64,000 nt of DNA from Fibrobacteria bacterium. GTDB taxonomy: Bacteria; Fibrobacterota; Fibrobacteria; UBA11236; JADFYW01. Location: NCBI GenBank assembly GCA_015232855.1, contig JADFYW010000003.1, forward strand, positions 31,975-95,974, given 5' to 3'. The translations under genes and the position numbers were made by a program. Under the pieces are notes generated by a model. The model was not told the origin of the DNA. It was given only the letters and a program-made list of their open reading frames with translations, and did no database searches. This document shows, piece by piece, positions 45,725-55,591 of this stretch (position 1 is the first letter of the stretch; the number at the start of each line of letters is the position of its first letter).

Positions 45725-48700
45725 CTAACGCAGTTTAATTACGCTCTGAACGCTTTTTAGTGTACGTGTAGTACCAACCCTCAACTTAAACGTAATCAGG
45801 TAATAACCTGCTGGTAAGATGCTTCCAGCGTTATTGATTCCACTCCAACTATGTTTAAATGTGTATTGGTTGGGGCTGAAGTGTCCTTTTTTATTATAGA
45901 CGGTCTCTCCTGATATGTTATGGACTTTGAGATCATAAATAAGAGCGCCCAAACTGGAGAACGACTCGGGAATATTATATTCAAGAGTGACAGAGTTGGT
46001 AAAAGGGTTCGGGAAACTTTGGAATTGCAGCAGATGTTCATCAACAAGGTTCCGGGCGTATTGTTCAGAACCAACAGCAATACTGTAAACTCCGTCGTTA
46101 AACTGTCCAGGACTCAGGTAAACAGAATTGCTGTCTGATAATGTTCTCACTGTTTTACTTAGAGATTCAACCAGGTAAACATGCGTAGAGTCGTCAAGAT
46201 TGGATGTTTCTGATAATTTAAAATTAAGTCCGTCTGCGCCTTTGTTAAACCTGGCAACAATGGGCCAGCATCCTTGTTTTTTTCCAGAATTCCGAATGTC
46301 AGCTGAGAGCTTCTTGAAAGGAGATGAGCCAGAAGTGTTTTTTAGGTACACTTCGAAATCCTGGCCTGGGATAAAAGGAAAAGCCCCTCTAACCAGTGTA
46401 TTTTCTCTGTCACCAATAAGCAGACTGGTCCGGGCCGTGCTACCCTGTACATTAAGTGCAATCTGAAAGCCTTCCTTTAAAGCAGATTTCTTGACAATGG
46501 GTTGCAGGCTTCGATGTGCATCAATAACCGGAAAAATAAGATTTGTAGCCCCTGTTGGCTTGATTGAATATCCCTGCCAGGGAAAAAGCGTGTCAGCTGT
46601 GCTGATGGCTTTCCAAGTAGCTTTATTGGCCACCGAGTCAGGTACGAACTTCACAATAGTATAAGGCACGGCTGGTGTAACAGCTACATCACCCCATCGG
46701 ACTGGAAAATTAAATGGAATACCAAAATCGTTCCATACACCGGCAGTTACAGGCAGTGTGAAATTTTGATAATCAAGGGACGTTCCCCCAGAAGACTGAG
46801 GTGTAAAAGTGAGATTATCTTTTTGATGACCTACGGCTACTACCCACACAGCACGACCAGCATCAAAAGGAAATGCTGCAGAATTGGATCCGGAATATTT
46901 CATGTAGTCGTTGCTAGCGGCATCATATTTCCAGATGCGGTATTTGTTATCATTCCATTCTTTGGCATTATCAAGTCCCACCAGTTTGTATACTGCGGTA
47001 AGGCCGTCTGGAATTTCTTGCCAGGGAACAGAAAAAAGTCGCCATTGGATAGTACCCAAAAATATTTTATCTGAGAATTCAATTTTGGATGAATCACCGC
47101 TACCAAGAGCTCCACCGTCAAAGCTGGTGGGCCAGAGAGTGCGCTTCATAGTAACTTTACCTCCGTCAAAAACGGTAAAAATAAATTCAAGACCACGGGT
47201 GATTTTACGTCGGGTATCCAGATTTACGTAGTTACCCAATTTAAAGGTAAGGGGAGTACCTGGAGTTGATGGTAGTATAACAGAAGCGTTATTGTAAGAG
47301 TCATAATCAACAGCAAGAGAAATTGGGGCTTTTCCAAAATCAGGCGTAATACTTGGAGTAGCAGCAGCCATTTTAGCGTATAGCTTTTTAATCCACTTCG
47401 CTCGTAATTCATCTCCAAGGCCGGCCATTTCTGAAGAGAGAATATGGTTTTTTGCGATGGCATTATCAGCGAAAATAGTTGCATCTGCTATAGAACCTGC
47501 TGGAATTACACTAACCATAATAAGGGGGTTAGAGGTAACAAGGCCGGTAGGTGTGTAGTTTAAAGCTACATTAGGACTCGACGCATTAAATGTACCTGCT
47601 GGCTGAGTTGGTGTAGCAATACCAGGAGCCTGAGCCAGACCGGTACTAAAATAGAAAATACCTTCATCTCTGGATTCTATATTAATGACCAGATTTCCGT
47701 TTACAGTTGTAGTATCCCATGTTGGTACATAATACAGTTTGTTGTCGCTTGGGTCTAAACGATAAAGCTCGGTGGTATTGGTAATATAGGGGATGCCATG
47801 TATGTTGACATGAGGAAGACCAAGTTCAAATCGTACGGTATAGTAATTATTGTTAGAATCGGTGGGGAGTGTGCTTGCATACAATAAACTGGTAACCTGG
47901 ATGGAAGGTAAGGTGGTATCAAGTGTGATTTGTGGAAGCGTGGCCTGAGTGGCTTGGGTGACTGCTCCACCAACTAATTTAATAGTTGCGTTAGAGGGCT
48001 TTGCAAAAGAAGCGTATCCTTTTCCGTCAGGAACCGCAGGTGATTCAAGGGCCCAGTAAAACCCTCCGCATTCCTGTGAATCGGCAAGTACGCAGGTTAT
48101 GGTATCGGGAGGAACGGGGGTTTGTATGATAATCTTGTTTTTTTTACTGTTGAGGGTGGGTTCGTCTTTACCAAAACCGAAACAGACGGTGTAGAACTCT
48201 CCACCCAGTGAATCCAGACCAGAAATGCCACTGGAGAGTTGGATACCATTGTCGTTACCAGGGTCAAGGCTGCTTACCGGGAAAACAACATATCCTCTTG
48301 AAGAATCTATGGCCGGGCATACATCTGGTTTATCGTCCGTCCACCAAACGTAAATATTGGGTACCATTGTTGGTTCGTAATTATAAGAACTAAAAGTAAA
48401 AGGGATGGTATCGGAACGGTCGGTGGGATAACCCCTGACTTTTGAATGTTCTGTTGCGGTATAGGTGAGGTATGAACCTTCATTATCCTGGTCCTCAAAA
48501 GCACCCACTTCCGGTTTACCTACACGGGCATTTCCAAATATATCGGTGCTTACGAAAGGAATTTCTGTGGTACTCCCTGCAAATAATGAGGAACAGCCGT
48601 TACCAGAGCACCTGATAACTTCCGCAGTATGATCTGCTGCGTCATCAAATAAATTTCCACCCCAGGGATTAAATGATTCATTAATGGGACGAGCTAAATC

Positions 48701-51319
48701 CAGGGCAGGAATATCAGCTGTTAATCCGTAAAAATTTGGTACTGAAACTGCAAAGGCATTTCTGAATAAAGTAATAGTTTCTGTTTCGAGAAAGGTGCCG
48801 TGGAATGGTGTTTGATAGTTTTTTGCCAGTCCGCTAAAATAATTGTTTGCAATATGAGCGGTTATCCCTAAAGTGGTTACCCCTACTTCTTTTTCAACGA
48901 GAATACCGACGGTTGAGCCATTGGCGTCTATGAAAGTATTGTTTTTTATTGCAATGGTAGCAGCAGATGAAATTGCAATAGCTCTATTGCCACCATAAAA
49001 CAGATTATTTTGGATAGTGATGTAGTCTGTAGCCAGAGTTCCATTAATGCTGATGAGTTCATTCTGAATATTTGACAGGATAAAGTTTCCATCCAGGACA
49101 ATATTTGTAGCGGAAATGGTGGCAGCGGGAATATGGGCGGGTCGCAGGAGGACAAAACCCTTTATGGTAATATTGGGCTTATTGAGGGTAAGCCCTTCAA
49201 TAACAGGTCTTTCTTTCTTTTTATCGTTTTGCAAAGCCTCTAAATATACTTCACTAATCATGGTTATGGGAGCGGTACCGGTGTAAGATGCGAAAGGGCT
49301 GCGAATGGTGTCGCGGAAAGCAAGCGGCCATTTTACAATGATAGTAACAGCACTGTTTCCAATTTTTCTAACCGCTTCACTAAATTCACAATAGGGGTCG
49401 ATTTCAGTACCATTGCCTTCTACCAGAGAGTTACAATTTGTTCTGGGCTCAACATACATTATAGGGCTAATTGGATTTTTCATATCAACAGTTTCTGTCA
49501 CTGTGGTATCCAGGCCTATTTCATCATTTGTGCCGATTGGATACGCTTTTACATAGGTTAAACCTTTTACCAAATTTCCAAAGGTGTGACTGGTTTTGCT
49601 AGCTGAAATGGTATCATGCTGGAGTATTGTTCCCTGTGCTATAGAATAAGCAATAAGTCCAATTGATTTGATTTCTTCGTTACCAGCTATAATTTCTAAG
49701 GGAAGGCTGCCGTTTACCCATGAAGAGGTTGAGTCTGTTGGGAGGCGTCGAATACGGACTGTAAAATCACTCTGGGGATAACGTTTAACTCCCGAGACTT
49801 TTACAATGCTTTTACCAAAATCACGAGCAAAACCACCCGTATAACTGTGTACCATTTTTACCCAGATATCTGCTCCGGTACGCAATATTTTGGGAACGGC
49901 CATACTTTCGTCAGATTTCACATTATCTTCGTTTAAATAACAAAATGAATCCCAATAATTTCCCAGAATATTTAACGTTGTGGTGTCACTTCCGTTAAGT
50001 GTGGCGTTGGTATTGCTATAGAAATAGTATTTGCAGGTGGGCCGTCTCCAGTCGCCATAATATGCAGTATCATATTTTAGTTCATTAGCATATCTTGTAA
50101 CATTCCCACCTTCTGCCCTGAAAGTGAGACTGGTAACCGGGCTAGGGTAATAGTAATTGACATCGTCAAAATTACCGAAACAACCGACTTTCATTCCTGT
50201 GGGCCACAAAACTCCAGACAAAGGTCTAACACTGCTGATTACTGTACTCATATCAGGAATAGAGTCGTTAAAACTCTTAAAATACATAGGCATTTTCCCA
50301 GAATCTGCAAGAGAAGGGTGAAGGGAAATGTCTTCACGCATTTGTGAAACCGGGTAATCGCCAGAGCTGTAGTTGGAAAAGCCCTGTGGAAGGGTTAAGT
50401 TATTTCTTTGGGTACCCCCGGAAGAAAGTTGAATAATACCAGGTATACTGCTGGCAAAGGCGTTATTTTTGATAATATCTGTTACACTTTTTGCAGTGGC
50501 AGTCTGAATTGGATAGGTTGAAAAATTGTCTATTGCAATCAAATTGTGTTGTATTAAAAAATTTGGTGTTTCGTTATCGCCGGTAATTTCAATAAGGCTG
50601 GTACTGGCTCCTATTTGACCGATAAAAGTGGATGCCTGTAAAACAAAACCATCTGTTTGAAATTTAAGTCCGTTGCTCATAAAGAGACAAGCCTGGATAG
50701 TATCATTAATGGATGCACCTGTCGTATGAATTGCAATAGGCTTGTCTGTGGGTAATACTGTTGAGGCTACCGTGCGGAAGTAACAAGCATTAATTAAAGC
50801 ACTTGAACCCTCCAGGGAGATTCCTTTGCTTGTACTGTTTTTAAGATCAAAATGCATATTTTTGATAGTAGCACCGTTACCTGCAATATAAAGAACAGAA
50901 TTAGTGTCTGTGCCCCGGTGGCTTATGCCAAACTCTGATATTGTCACATTTGACGATGGAATATTTAAAACCCTGCTGTCAAAACCACTGGTCATGCGGG
51001 AAACAATGATTTTTTTATTGGGATAAAGAGATGATTTTATTTGAAATTCAGCATTAATACTTTTATCGGTTTTGATTTCAATGGGGCTTGTAATGAAGAG
51101 TGTATCGGTATCTGGATTAAGACCCTGTACTGTAATATCAATATAGGCATAAGTGCTACAAGGCCAGTTAGCACCTATAGTGTCCATAAAAGCGTTTAAA
51201 TTGGTGGGATTAAAACTGGCAATTTCAGCATTTGGAATTGAATATGGAAATCTGCACTGGGCATTAACTGCCTGAGTAATAAAAAAAACCGCAATTACAC
51301 TAATTAAAAACCGGTACAT
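45725..51319 (-). CDS. Giant surface protein with parallel beta-helix repeats and Por-like tail
   Basis: 1864 residues with a signal peptide (1-20, ending VNA). Two right-handed beta-helix regions are visible, about 50-330 and 660-930, rich in short N-x-F/I-x-N runs typical of pectate-lyase-like folds and closing with DIFGNARVGKPEVGAFE. The middle and later parts (about 930-1750) contain Ig-like beta stretches with many D-T/S segments. The last about 90 residues (SFPNPFTNSVTLEY to LPAGYYLITFKL) match the FlgD/type IX secretion C-terminal domain. It is likely exported and displayed on the surface; the ligand is unknown. It stands alone, flanked by hairpins and by the tRNA. Confidence 0.82.
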   Translation of the reverse strand: MYRFLISVIAVFFITQAVNAQCRFPYSIPNAEIASFNPTNLNAFMDTIGANWPCSTYAYIDITVQGLNPDTDTLFITSPIEIKTDKSINAEFQIKSSLYPNKKIIVSRMTSGFDSRVLNIPSSNVTISEFGISHRGTDTNSVLYIAGNGATIKNMHFDLKNSTSKGISLEGSSALINACYFRTVASTVLPTDKPIAIHTTGASINDTIQACLFMSNGLKFQTDGFVLQASTFIGQIGASTSLIEITGDNETPNFLIQHNLIAIDNFSTYPIQTATAKSVTDIIKNNAFASSIPGIIQLSSGGTQRNNLTLPQGFSNYSSGDYPVSQMREDISLHPSLADSGKMPMYFKSFNDSIPDMSTVISSVRPLSGVLWPTGMKVGCFGNFDDVNYYYPSPVTSLTFRAEGGNVTRYANELKYDTAYYGDWRRPTCKYYFYSNTNATLNGSDTTTLNILGNYWDSFCYLNEDNVKSDESMAVPKILRTGADIWVKMVHSYTGGFARDFGKSIVKVSGVKRYPQSDFTVRIRRLPTDSTSSWVNGSLPLEIIAGNEEIKSIGLIAYSIAQGTILQHDTISASKTSHTFGNLVKGLTYVKAYPIGTNDEIGLDTTVTETVDMKNPISPIMYVEPRTNCNSLVEGNGTEIDPYCEFSEAVRKIGNSAVTIIVKWPLAFRDTIRSPFASYTGTAPITMISEVYLEALQNDKKKERPVIEGLTLNKPNITIKGFVLLRPAHIPAATISATNIVLDGNFILSNIQNELISINGTLATDYITIQNNLFYGGNRAIAISSAATIAIKNNTFIDANGSTVGILVEKEVGVTTLGITAHIANNYFSGLAKNYQTPFHGTFLETETITLFRNAFAVSVPNFYGLTADIPALDLARPINESFNPWGGNLFDDAADHTAEVIRCSGNGCSSLFAGSTTEIPFVSTDIFGNARVGKPEVGAFEDQDNEGSYLTYTATEHSKVRGYPTDRSDTIPFTFSSYNYEPTMVPNIYVWWTDDKPDVCPAIDSSRGYVVFPVSSLDPGNDNGIQLSSGISGLDSLGGEFYTVCFGFGKDEPTLNSKKNKIIIQTPVPPDTITCVLADSQECGGFYWALESPAVPDGKGYASFAKPSNATIKLVGGAVTQATQATLPQITLDTTLPSIQVTSLLYASTLPTDSNNNYYTVRFELGLPHVNIHGIPYITNTTELYRLDPSDNKLYYVPTWDTTTVNGNLVINIESRDEGIFYFSTGLAQAPGIATPTQPAGTFNASSPNVALNYTPTGLVTSNPLIMVSVIPAGSIADATIFADNAIAKNHILSSEMAGLGDELRAKWIKKLYAKMAAATPSITPDFGKAPISLAVDYDSYNNASVILPSTPGTPLTFKLGNYVNLDTRRKITRGLEFIFTVFDGGKVTMKRTLWPTSFDGGALGSGDSSKIEFSDKIFLGTIQWRLFSVPWQEIPDGLTAVYKLVGLDNAKEWNDNKYRIWKYDAASNDYMKYSGSNSAAFPFDAGRAVWVVAVGHQKDNLTFTPQSSGGTSLDYQNFTLPVTAGVWNDFGIPFNFPVRWGDVAVTPAVPYTIVKFVPDSVANKATWKAISTADTLFPWQGYSIKPTGATNLIFPVIDAHRSLQPIVKKSALKEGFQIALNVQGSTARTSLLIGDRENTLVRGAFPFIPGQDFEVYLKNTSGSSPFKKLSADIRNSGKKQGCWPIVARFNKGADGLNFKLSETSNLDDSTHVYLVESLSKTVRTLSDSNSVYLSPGQFNDGVYSIAVGSEQYARNLVDEHLLQFQSFPNPFTNSVTLEYNIPESFSSLGALIYDLKVHNISGETVYNKKGHFSPNQYTFKHSWSGINNAGSILPAGYYLITFKLRVGTTRTLKSVQSVIKLR

Positions 51320-51462
51320 GGATACCTTTCCTTTTAAAAAAACAGGTGAAAATCCTTCCCCGAAAATAGATTCCTTCCTATTACTATAATAGTAATAATT
51401 TAGAATTTAGGTATTCGATTTCAAAAAATCATGAATTCTTGTATTTTCACAGCAAATAGTTG

Positions 51463-51491
51463 TTGAAAGTTTTTAAAAACTTCTCTATCCT
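51463..51491 (+). promoter_or_regulatory. Promoter of tRNA-Glu
   Basis: -35 TTGAAA (51463-51468), 17-bp spacer, -10 TATCCT (51486-51491), 21 bp before the tRNA. Good sigma-70-like match. Confidence 0.6.
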
Positions 51492-51512
51492 TTGTGGAAA
51501 TAACTGCTTTTT

Positions 51513-51587
51513 GGAGTGTTCGTCTAGTGGTTAGGACGCTGGCCTCTCACGCCGGTAACAGGGGTTCAACTCCCCTACACTCTACCA
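51513..51587 (+). tRNA. tRNA-Glu (anticodon CTC)
   Basis: Cloverleaf drawn by hand: acceptor GGAGTGT/ACACTCT, D arm with TCTAGTGGTTAGGAC, anticodon stem CTGGC/GCCGG around loop CTCTCAC (anticodon CTC, reading GAG), T arm GGGGTTCAACTCCCC, discriminator A and encoded CCA. The sequence after the acceptor is very close to other bacterial tRNA-Glu. The first pair would be a G-U wobble, a small oddity. Confidence 0.93.
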
Positions 51588-51703
51588 ATTTCAAATTACT
51601 TTGCTGAGAGTTTCTTATTATTTACTTTTAAAAAGTGATAGAGGTTTTTGGGTACTATTTGCCATAATCAGAAGCCATAAGTTAAGAGGGAAAAGGAGAT
51701 TTG

Positions 51704-51994
51704 ATGAACCGTTGGTATGATAAAAACGAACAACTTGCTAAATGTCTTGATGCATTTAAGACCATGGACCAGCAGCCAAAAGATAAGCTCATACAAAATA
51801 TTATGTCTATAATCAATGAAGATGATCCTGACCTGCTATCTGCAAAACATGCTCTTGGGTTTCCTTTGGAACCAAAAAGAAGACGATGGTATGACGCCGA
51901 CCCCTATCTCTGGCTACTTATGAATACTCTCAGAAAGGCTAATGACAAGCTTTTAAGTAAGGTGATTGATGTAATAGAAAAAGAGCTTAATTAA
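51704..51994 (+). CDS. Small protein with internal duplication
   Basis: 96 residues; not a family I know. It holds two copies of the same unit: RWYDKNEQLAKCLDAFK...KDKLIQNIMSIINE (residues 3-40) and RWYDADPYLWLLMNTLRK...NDKLLSKVIDVIEKE (about 60-94). Both start with RWYD and end in an amphipathic helix, which suggests a small helical scaffold. AAAAGGAGATTTG precedes ATG 51704. It ends convergently 8 bp into the EAL-HDOD gene end. Confidence 0.7.
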   Translation: MNRWYDKNEQLAKCLDAFKTMDQQPKDKLIQNIMSIINEDDPDLLSAKHALGFPLEPKRRRWYDADPYLWLLMNTLRKANDKLLSKVIDVIEKELN

Positions 51995-53201
51995 AAGCAA
52001 ATATTTTGTTTGCCCATTCTACCGAATCCAGATAATATTTGGGATATTGTAATTCGCTGATGTTAATCTGGCTTGTAGCTTTTTCAACCCGGTCCCAGTT
52101 ACCCTCTTCATAAGAAAGTACAATTTCGTACACACGTTTGAATTCATTTTCTTCGTGCATAAGAGCTGCTTTCACATCATCTGCAATAGGTATATCTTCG
52201 ATTATTTCTTCCATACTTTGGCCCATGAGTACGTCAATAAGAGAAAAGAGACCGAGAAGGAAAAAATCGGATTTGCGTTTCTCCATTTTGAGATCTACTG
52301 CCAGAAATTCACAGAATTTCGCCCGAACAAGGCTTTTAACGATAAGTTCATCGGGTCTGTCATCGCCAATTTCAGTAAGGGCCACAAGGTAGAGCCATTT
52401 CTTAATTTCCATGATACCCAGCATTACCAGGGCATGTTTGATTGATTTTATTTTACTGCTGAATCCAAAAGCCACAGAATTTACAAGTTTGAGTAATTTA
52501 AACGATAGTGATACGTCTCTTTTAATAACAGCTTCCATTTTATCAAAATCAATATCTGGCATATTGATTTCTTTTAAAAGCTCCAGATAATTGACTTTGT
52601 ATCCTGGTATGTCTTTGCCCTGAATAACTTCAGGTTTACAGAAAAAATATCCTTGAAATAAAGTATAGCCGATTTCTTTTGCTTCTTCGAATTCTTCGTA
52701 GTTTTCAATTTTTTCGGCAAGAAATATGATGTTACGATCCTTGTATTTTTGGACAATATCCCTTCGCTCGTCCTTACTTGAAGCGAGGAAATCTATTTTT
52801 ATGATATCCGCAAGTTCAATAAGTGGTTTAAATTTATCTTCCAGAATGAAGTCATCTAAGGCTATGGTGTACCCCTGTTTGCGTAATCTGGTAAGAGCTT
52901 CTATTACTTCTTCATCAGGCTCAATATTTTCGAGTACCTCAATAGTCATGGCTTCTCTGGGAAGAGCCGTTGCTGCTCCGTTGATGATTAATTTCCGAGT
53001 GAAATTAATAAAGGCTTTTTTCCCTTTGGTAAGCTCGTCGAATCCAATTGAAATAAAACTATTGGAGATTACTTTTGAGGTGGCAATATCACCGTCAATA
53101 TCCGGGTAGAAATTTTCCAGTCCTGATCTAAAAAGAAGTTCATAGGCCTGAACTCGCTGTTCCGCATCAAAAATGGGCTGACGTGCCACATATATATCCA
53201 T
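51987..53201 (-). CDS. EAL-HDOD domain signalling protein
   Basis: 404 residues: an EAL-type fold (1-200) followed by HDOD (about 205-400). The EAL motif itself is replaced (YELLFRSG) and metal residues are not all kept, so it is probably inactive as a c-di-GMP phosphodiesterase, as in CdgJ/YuxH-like proteins that act through protein contacts. HDOD part shows LSFKLLKLVNSVAFGF and IKHALVMLGIMEIKKW. Motility or surface-behaviour control is known for relatives. Start ATG 53201. Confidence 0.9.
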   Translation of the reverse strand: MDIYVARQPIFDAEQRVQAYELLFRSGLENFYPDIDGDIATSKVISNSFISIGFDELTKGKKAFINFTRKLIINGAATALPREAMTIEVLENIEPDEEVIEALTRLRKQGYTIALDDFILEDKFKPLIELADIIKIDFLASSKDERRDIVQKYKDRNIIFLAEKIENYEEFEEAKEIGYTLFQGYFFCKPEVIQGKDIPGYKVNYLELLKEINMPDIDFDKMEAVIKRDVSLSFKLLKLVNSVAFGFSSKIKSIKHALVMLGIMEIKKWLYLVALTEIGDDRPDELIVKSLVRAKFCEFLAVDLKMEKRKSDFFLLGLFSLIDVLMGQSMEEIIEDIPIADDVKAALMHEENEFKRVYEIVLSYEEGNWDRVEKATSQINISELQYPKYYLDSVEWANKIFAFN

Positions 53202-53433
53202 TTAAATGTTTTTCTCCAGGATGATTAATACAACAAGTATACCATAAAAGCATTCGTGCTTCCAATGTGGAAATTAAGTTAATTTTTATTATAAAAAAAC
53301 TGAAAAACCTAAAATTGCCCTTTTGGTAATTTATTTTTGGACAATACCCCAAAAAACCGCAAATAACGAAGATTATTCTGAAAAAAAAGTCTTAAAAATT
53401 ATTTGCAGAGCAGAATCATCCCGCTTTTGGTTA

Positions 53434-54558
53434 TTAATCTTGATTTCTATCTGCGATAATTTTGTATTCGGCCTTCTCTTTTTGCAGACTTTTTTTGTCT
53501 CGAGAAGAAAGAAAGGGACTTTTTATTGCTTTGTCGAGTATTTCCAAAGACCGATCCGGCTGTTTCATAGTAAAAAATTCATATGCCAGATTTCTAAGAC
53601 CTTCCAGTCCTTCCCTGTTTTTCATCTCTATAGCATGCAGATAGGCTGCTTCAGATCGGTCCCACCATTTTTGATCAAAGGCGATATTTCCTAAAAATAT
53701 AGCTGCGTCAGAAAAGTCAGGCTTTATGGCCATGGCTTTTTGGAGGTATTCCATAGCGAGAAAAGGCTTTTCTGCCCGGAAAAGCACATCGGCAAGTTTG
53801 TAGAGCACATTATGATTTTGTGGCTTTAAGCTTAGGCCTTCCCGATAAACAGAAGCAGCATTTTCATAATCACCCTGCATACGGTAAAGATCACCTGTAT
53901 AGAACAGAAAATCCACTTCTCTGGGTTTGCGAATGAAAGCGTTTCTGATAAGTTTAATAGCAGTGTTATACTCTTTTAGGGATACATGAACTTCTGCTAA
54001 CTGGTAGAGGATGGATACGTCATCGGGGTTTATTAATGAAGCTTGTTCCAGGGCCATTTGTGCTCCCGCCATATCACCTGTCCTGATATATGCATCTGAT
54101 AGATACAACCATGCGCTTATGTTTAAAGGTTCCTCTTTGAGGAAACGCCGGTAAGAGGCTATACTTTCTCCGTATTGCTCCAGGCGGAATAAAACTCCTG
54201 CAAGATTTAATAGTGCCGAAATATTCTCACCTTGAGAGAGTCGCAGGGCTTTTCTAAAAGCCGCAGCGGCTTTTGGCCAATTATTTAACCGGTAGTAGCA
54301 GTTGCCCAGGTTGAATGATATGATTTCCCGGTCTGCCCCCATTTTTATTGCTTTGTTATAAAGCAGTATAGCTCGTTTGTATTTGCCAGAGCGATAGAGT
54401 GTGTTGGCCCGGTCCATCAATTTATATTTGCTGATAGTGATATTTCTCACCGGAACTTTTTCTGATTTTGTCGCAGCCGGAAAGCTGAGGCCGCAGCATA
54501 AAAAGACAACACAAATTATGTTACCTATCACAACGCGGTATCCAGGTGATTTAATCAT
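53434..54558 (-). CDS. TPR-repeat periplasmic protein of the Ton operon
   Basis: 374 residues with a signal/anchor segment (about 7-28) followed by about eight tetratricopeptide repeats (for example NTLYRSGKYKRAILLYNKAI, AAAFRKALRLSQ, AASVYREGLSLKPQNHNVLYKLAD). Last gene of the operon; its ATG overlaps the tonB stop by 8 bp. TPR proteins at this place are typical of TonB2/TtpC clusters and probably assist the trans-envelope complex. ATG 54558 has GAGG upstream; TTG 54561 is less likely. Confidence 0.85.
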   Translation of the reverse strand: MIKSPGYRVVIGNIICVVFLCCGLSFPAATKSEKVPVRNITISKYKLMDRANTLYRSGKYKRAILLYNKAIKMGADREIISFNLGNCYYRLNNWPKAAAAFRKALRLSQGENISALLNLAGVLFRLEQYGESIASYRRFLKEEPLNISAWLYLSDAYIRTGDMAGAQMALEQASLINPDDVSILYQLAEVHVSLKEYNTAIKLIRNAFIRKPREVDFLFYTGDLYRMQGDYENAASVYREGLSLKPQNHNVLYKLADVLFRAEKPFLAMEYLQKAMAIKPDFSDAAIFLGNIAFDQKWWDRSEAAYLHAIEMKNREGLEGLRNLAYEFFTMKQPDRSLEILDKAIKSPFLSSRDKKSLQKEKAEYKIIADRNQD

Positions 54559-55174
54559 CAAATTTTACCTCGAAGGGTTGCTCAAGCCCGCAAAATGCCA
54601 CCGGTTTTCCTGCTTTTTGTGCCGGTGAAAATTTAGTCTGTCTAAGGGCATCTTTACCTGCCTGTGCCATGCCCATGCCTGCTGGTCGTTCTTCCATAAC
54701 ATGAATATCAAAAGCTTTGCCGCGTTCATCTACACAAAAAGAAAGTAAGGTATAGGCGTCGGTTTCTTCGTCTCTGATTTCTGCCGGGAGGCGAAATGGT
54801 GGAGGAAAATCTGGATTTGGTCTTTCATCCACATCTCCTTCTTCTTCTCCTTGCCCTCTTGCTCTATTGACCAACTCCATTTCAACGCCGACCCCTTCGA
54901 TCCCGGTTACACTCAGGTCCATTGCGAATCGGGGACCTGTTTGCAGGCGAGTACGGGATGGTCTGTTGCGCACCGGCCTGCGGAGCTTTTTTCGGGGTGG
55001 TTTAAGTTGCTTTTTAAGGGCAACTTTTTTTATGCTTACTTCCGCTACAATGGTCGGTTCTTTTTTTTCTCCAAAGCCCCCATGGATGATAAAATTAAGC
55101 ACAGGGATAGAAATAATGAGTCCGCCGCTTAAAAGCAGAGCAAAAAAAGCCAATATTATTCTTTTAATAATCAT
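54551..55174 (-). CDS. TonB family energy transducer
   Basis: 207 residues: one N-terminal membrane helix (about 7-30), a basic, Pro/Lys/Arg-rich linker (KKQLKPPRKKLRRPVRNRPSR), an acidic stretch (GQGEEEGDVDERP) and a TonB C-terminal domain (YTLLSFCVDERGKAFDIHVME...AGKDALRQTKFSPAQKAGKPVAF). It would couple the inner-membrane proton force to the TonB-dependent receptor encoded upstream. 9 bp after exbD. Confidence 0.88.
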   Translation of the reverse strand: MIIKRIILAFFALLLSGGLIISIPVLNFIIHGGFGEKKEPTIVAEVSIKKVALKKQLKPPRKKLRRPVRNRPSRTRLQTGPRFAMDLSVTGIEGVGVEMELVNRARGQGEEEGDVDERPNPDFPPPFRLPAEIRDEETDAYTLLSFCVDERGKAFDIHVMEERPAGMGMAQAGKDALRQTKFSPAQKAGKPVAFCGLEQPFEVKFDD

Positions 55175-55183
55175 TTTTAGTTA

Positions 55184-55591
55184 CTAGTTGGTCATTGCTG
55201 CCACGGAGATTTTTTTTACTCCTGCCAGGTTACAGGCATCCATAACATTTACAAGTCTTCCGGTTAATGAGTTTTTGTCAGATATAATAACCACTTCGCG
55301 GGATGGGTTTCTAAGAAGCATTTGTTTTAATATGTCCTTAAGTGCTGCGTATTCCACTTGTCTTTCATTTACATGAATGGTACCTTCCCGGGTGATAGCT
55401 ATGAGGACGCTTTTTTTGTTGAGCTCGGTTGCTGTTTTGGCTTTGGGCTTCTCAACCTCAACTCCTGTTTCTCGGGTAAATGTTGACGTTACGATAAAAA
55501 AGATAAGAAGGATGAACACCATATCCATAAGGGGAGCAATATCAACATTAACCCCTTGACGCTTTTTTCTGGTAATTTCAAGTGTTTCCAT
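55184..55591 (-). CDS. ExbD/TolR family protein
   Basis: 135 residues: a single N-terminal membrane helix with the essential Asp (VDIAPLMDMVFILLIFFIV) and a periplasmic domain with the ExbD end (VVIISDKNSLTGRLVNVMDACNLAGVKKISVA). Start ATG 55591 has GGAGGAG 6 nt upstream and overlaps the end of exbB by 14 bp; the longer frames are shadows inside exbB. Confidence 0.9.
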   Translation of the reverse strand: METLEITRKKRQGVNVDIAPLMDMVFILLIFFIVTSTFTRETGVEVEKPKAKTATELNKKSVLIAITREGTIHVNERQVEYAALKDILKQMLLRNPSREVVIISDKNSLTGRLVNVMDACNLAGVKKISVAAMTN

